From Streptomyces himastatinicus ATCC 53653 (GTDB taxonomy: Bacteria; Actinomycetota; Actinomycetes; Streptomycetales; Streptomycetaceae), in contig NZ_GG657754.1 in the NCBI RefSeq assembly GCF_000158915.1, positions 622,480 to 656,961 of the forward strand: a stretch of DNA of 34,482 nt. Direction: 5' to 3'. Numbering within the stretch: the stretch's first letter is position 1; each line of letters starts with the position of its first letter. The notes below the pieces were generated by a model. It worked only from the letters and a program-made list of their open reading frames with translations, did no database searches and was not told the DNA's origin. The translations under genes were made by a program, and so were the position numbers. This document shows, in pieces, positions 32,626 through 34,482 of this stretch.

Positions 32626-34482
32626 TTACGATCCGCCGAGCTCCTCGTCGAGGAAAGCGAACATCTCGTCATCCGACGCGGCGTCGAAGTCGAGCTCGGC
32701 GGAGTTCTCCTGGGCGCGCAGTGTGGCCCACCGGGACCTGAGGACTTCGATCCGTCCCGCGATCTGCTTGTGCGCCGTGGCGTCCACGCTCACCTTCGCG
32801 ATCACCTGCTCCAGTTTGTCCAGCGTGGCGAGGATCGAGCCGGAGCCCTCGACTTCCGCCGACACCAGCTGAGTGTGCAGATGGGCCGCGAGCTCGCTCG
32901 CCGTCGGGTAGTCGAGGGCCAGCGTGGCCGGAAGCCGCAGCCCGGTCGCCGTGCTCAGTGCGTTGCGCAGTTCCACCGACGTCAGCGAGTCGAAACCGAG
33001 ATCGCGGAATGCGCGGGACGGATCGACCGCGGCCGCGCCGTCATGCCCGAGTACCGCCGCGACGTGTCCGCACACCAGACCCAGCAGGGCATCGCGTTGC
33101 TCGGCCTCGTCCATTCCGGCCAGCCGCTGTACGAGGCCGGGGTCCGTGGCGGCCCGGCCTGCCGCGCGGCGGCTCCGGACCAGGCCGCGCAGTCGCGGCG
33201 GCACCTCGGCGCGGGCCCGCAGGGCGGGCAGGTCCAAGCGGACCGGCAACAACACCGGATCCGCCGTGGCCAGGGCGGCGTCGAACAGCGCCACCCCCTG
33301 CTCGACGGACAGCGGCGGGAATCCCGAGCGGTGCATCCGCTCCCGGTCGACGGCGCTCAGCTCACCGAGCATGCCATCGGTCTGCTCCCACGGGCCCCAG
33401 GCCAACGACACACCCGGCAGCCCCCGATCGCGCCGGTACCGCACCAGCGCGTCCAGGAACGCATTCGCCGCGGCGTAACTCCCCTGACCAGCACTGCCCA
33501 ACGTGCCCGCCGCGGAGGAGAACACCACGAACGCAGACAAGTCCAAGCCCTGCGTCAGCTCATGCAGATGCCACGCCGCGTCCACCTTCGGACGCAACAC
33601 CGCATCGACACGCTCGGGAGTCAGCCCACCGATGATGCCGTCGTCCAGCACCCCTGCGCTGTGCACCACCGCGGACACCTCATGCCCGGCCAGCACCTCG
33701 GCCAACGCCTCCCGATCGGCCACGTCACAGGCCACCACCTGGGCACGGGCACCCAGTCCGGCGAGTTCGCCGACGAGGTCCCCGGCACCCGGCGCGGACA
33801 GTCCACGCCGGGACAGCAGGAGCAGGTCCCGTACGCCGTGCTCGCCCGCCAGGTGCCGGGCCACCACCGCACCCAGACCGCCGGTGCCGCCCGTGATCAG
33901 AACCGTGCCCGAACCGGCCCAGGAGGCGCCGGGCTCCGGTAGGGGGTCGGGGTCCGGTGTCTGCTCCGGCTCCGGCGCTTGTGCCCGTACCAGCCGAGCC
34001 GTGAGGAGGTGCCCCTCACGGATCGCCAGTTCCGGCTCCGGCGTCGTCAGCGCCCGCGCCAGGACCGGGCCGGGAACCTCCGTACCGCTCAGGTCCAAGT
34101 CCAGGTCCAGCAGCGTGATCCGGTCCGGATTCTCCGTCTGCGCGGAGCGCATCAGGCCCCACGCCGAGGCCGCTGCCACATCATCGCCGCTGGTGGCATT
34201 GCGCGTCAGCACGACGAGTCGGGATTCGGTGAACCGCTCCCCCGCCAGCCAATCCTGCGCCAGGCGCAGGGCGTGCGACACCGTGGCGTGAACGGCTTCC
34301 ACCCGCCCGGCGTCGGGCTCGGTGTTCAGCTGGACCAGCACCACGTCCGGCACCGGGTTCTCGGTCGCGGCCAACGCCGCCAGATCCGGGTACGCGTACG
34401 TTCCGGACCTTCGGTCCCCGCAGAGCGCAACAGCTCGGTCACGTCTTCCGCCAGGCCGACCGCGGCCACCTCGGGGCGCTTC
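32626..34482 (-). CDS. Type I PKS C-terminus: KR-ACP with docking domain (5' part outside the window)
   Basis: This is the 3' end of a modular PKS gene that enters from the right edge; the main frame is open from 34374 (TTG, internal) to the stop at 32626, 582 codons. It shows the KR structural half, an acidic Pro/Asp linker (residues 132-149), and the KR catalytic half with [11 protein letters not shown] (243-245, B-type reduction) and YAAAN (Tyr300). The ACP follows (GFDSL, Ser463, about 32987), then about 75 residues of C-terminal docking domain ending in [15 protein letters not shown], the classic helix that binds the next PKS protein. There is no thioesterase, so another subunit must follow in the assembly line. 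It cannot be the KSQ protein, which is a starter. A probable frameshift lies near 34400. Confidence 0.9.
   Translation of the reverse strand, partial: EAPRGGRGRPGGRRDRAVALCGDRRSGTYAYPDLAALAATENPVPDVVLVQLNTEPDAGRVEAVHATVSHALRLAQDWLAGERFTESRLVVLTRNATSGDDVAAASAWGLMRSAQTENPDRITLLDLDLDLSGTEVPGPVLARALTTPEPELAIREGHLLTARLVRAQAPEPEQTPDPDPLPEPGASWAGSGTVLITGGTGGLGAVVARHLAGEHGVRDLLLLSRRGLSAPGAGDLVGELAGLGARAQVVACDVADREALAEVLAGHEVSAVVHSAGVLDDGIIGGLTPERVDAVLRPKVDAAWHLHELTQGLDLSAFVVFSSAAGTLGSAGQGSYAAANAFLDALVRYRRDRGLPGVSLAWGPWEQTDGMLGELSAVDRERMHRSGFPPLSVEQGVALFDAALATADPVLLPVRLDLPALRARAEVPPRLRGLVRSRRAAGRAATDPGLVQRLAGMDEAEQRDALLGLVCGHVAAVLGHDGAAAVDPSRAFRDLGFDSLTSVELRNALSTATGLRLPATLALDYPTASELAAHLHTQLVSAEVEGSGSILATLDKLEQVIAKVSVDATAHKQIAGRIEVLRSRWATLRAQENSAELDFDAASDDEMFAFLDEELGGS
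34393..34402 (-). other. Probable frameshift in the right-hand PKS
   Basis: Coding-strand sequence right of this point reads best in one frame ([18 protein letters not shown]). To the left it reads best in another ([19 protein letters not shown]). Both stretches look like the linker before a KR domain. A change of -1 (or +2) near the GGAACGTACGC segment would join them. Only about 80 bases of the upstream frame are visible, so this is less certain than the others. Confidence 0.5.

Overview
This is a high-GC (about 72% by eye) actinomycete segment, Streptomyces-like in codon use, GTG starts and gene families. It is the middle of a glycosylated type I polyketide biosynthetic gene cluster. All credible genes lie on the minus strand, so transcription runs from high to low coordinates. 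I saw no rRNA, tRNA, CRISPR array or insertion sequence.

Layout from right to left. (1) 34482-32626: the 3' end of a modular PKS gene (KR-ACP plus a C-terminal docking domain, no thioesterase). (2) 32359-30338: an ABC exporter with ATPase and permease fused in one chain by a pentapeptide-repeat linker. (3) 30155-27333: a SARP-type regulator carrying a degenerate nucleotide-cyclase-like domain and a P-loop NTPase domain. (4) 27060-18013: a tight seven-gene run, glycosyltransferase / SAM methyltransferase / DegT-type PLP aminotransferase / DAO-type FAD oxidase / pyranose-oxidase-like GMC oxidoreductase / UDP-glucose 6-dehydrogenase / second glycosyltransferase. (5) 17753 to the left edge: a large PKS gene that begins the assembly line. 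Its order is inactive AT - KSQ - AT(methylmalonyl) - ACP, then KS-AT(malonyl)-KR-ACP, then KS-AT(malonyl)-KR-ACP, then KS-AT(malonyl)-DH-KR(start), and it leaves the window.

How the genes fit together (inference). KSQ would decarboxylate a methylmalonyl unit to a propionyl starter. Two ketoreducing malonyl modules and one dehydrating module follow. The PKS at the right edge hands its chain to another subunit through its docking domain. UDP-glucose dehydrogenase would supply UDP-glucuronate. The oxidase, aminotransferase and methyltransferase could turn a sugar hydroxyl into a ketone, then an amine, then a methylated product, possibly after attachment to the polyketide. Two paralogous glycosyltransferases bracket these genes. 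I could not match the cluster to a known product.

A caution: the PKS reading frame is broken at five places in the left gene and probably at one in the right gene. Four of the six are an extra A/T in an AAA or TTT triplet inside KS domains. The domain order is otherwise intact, so I regard these as probable sequence or assembly errors until checked.
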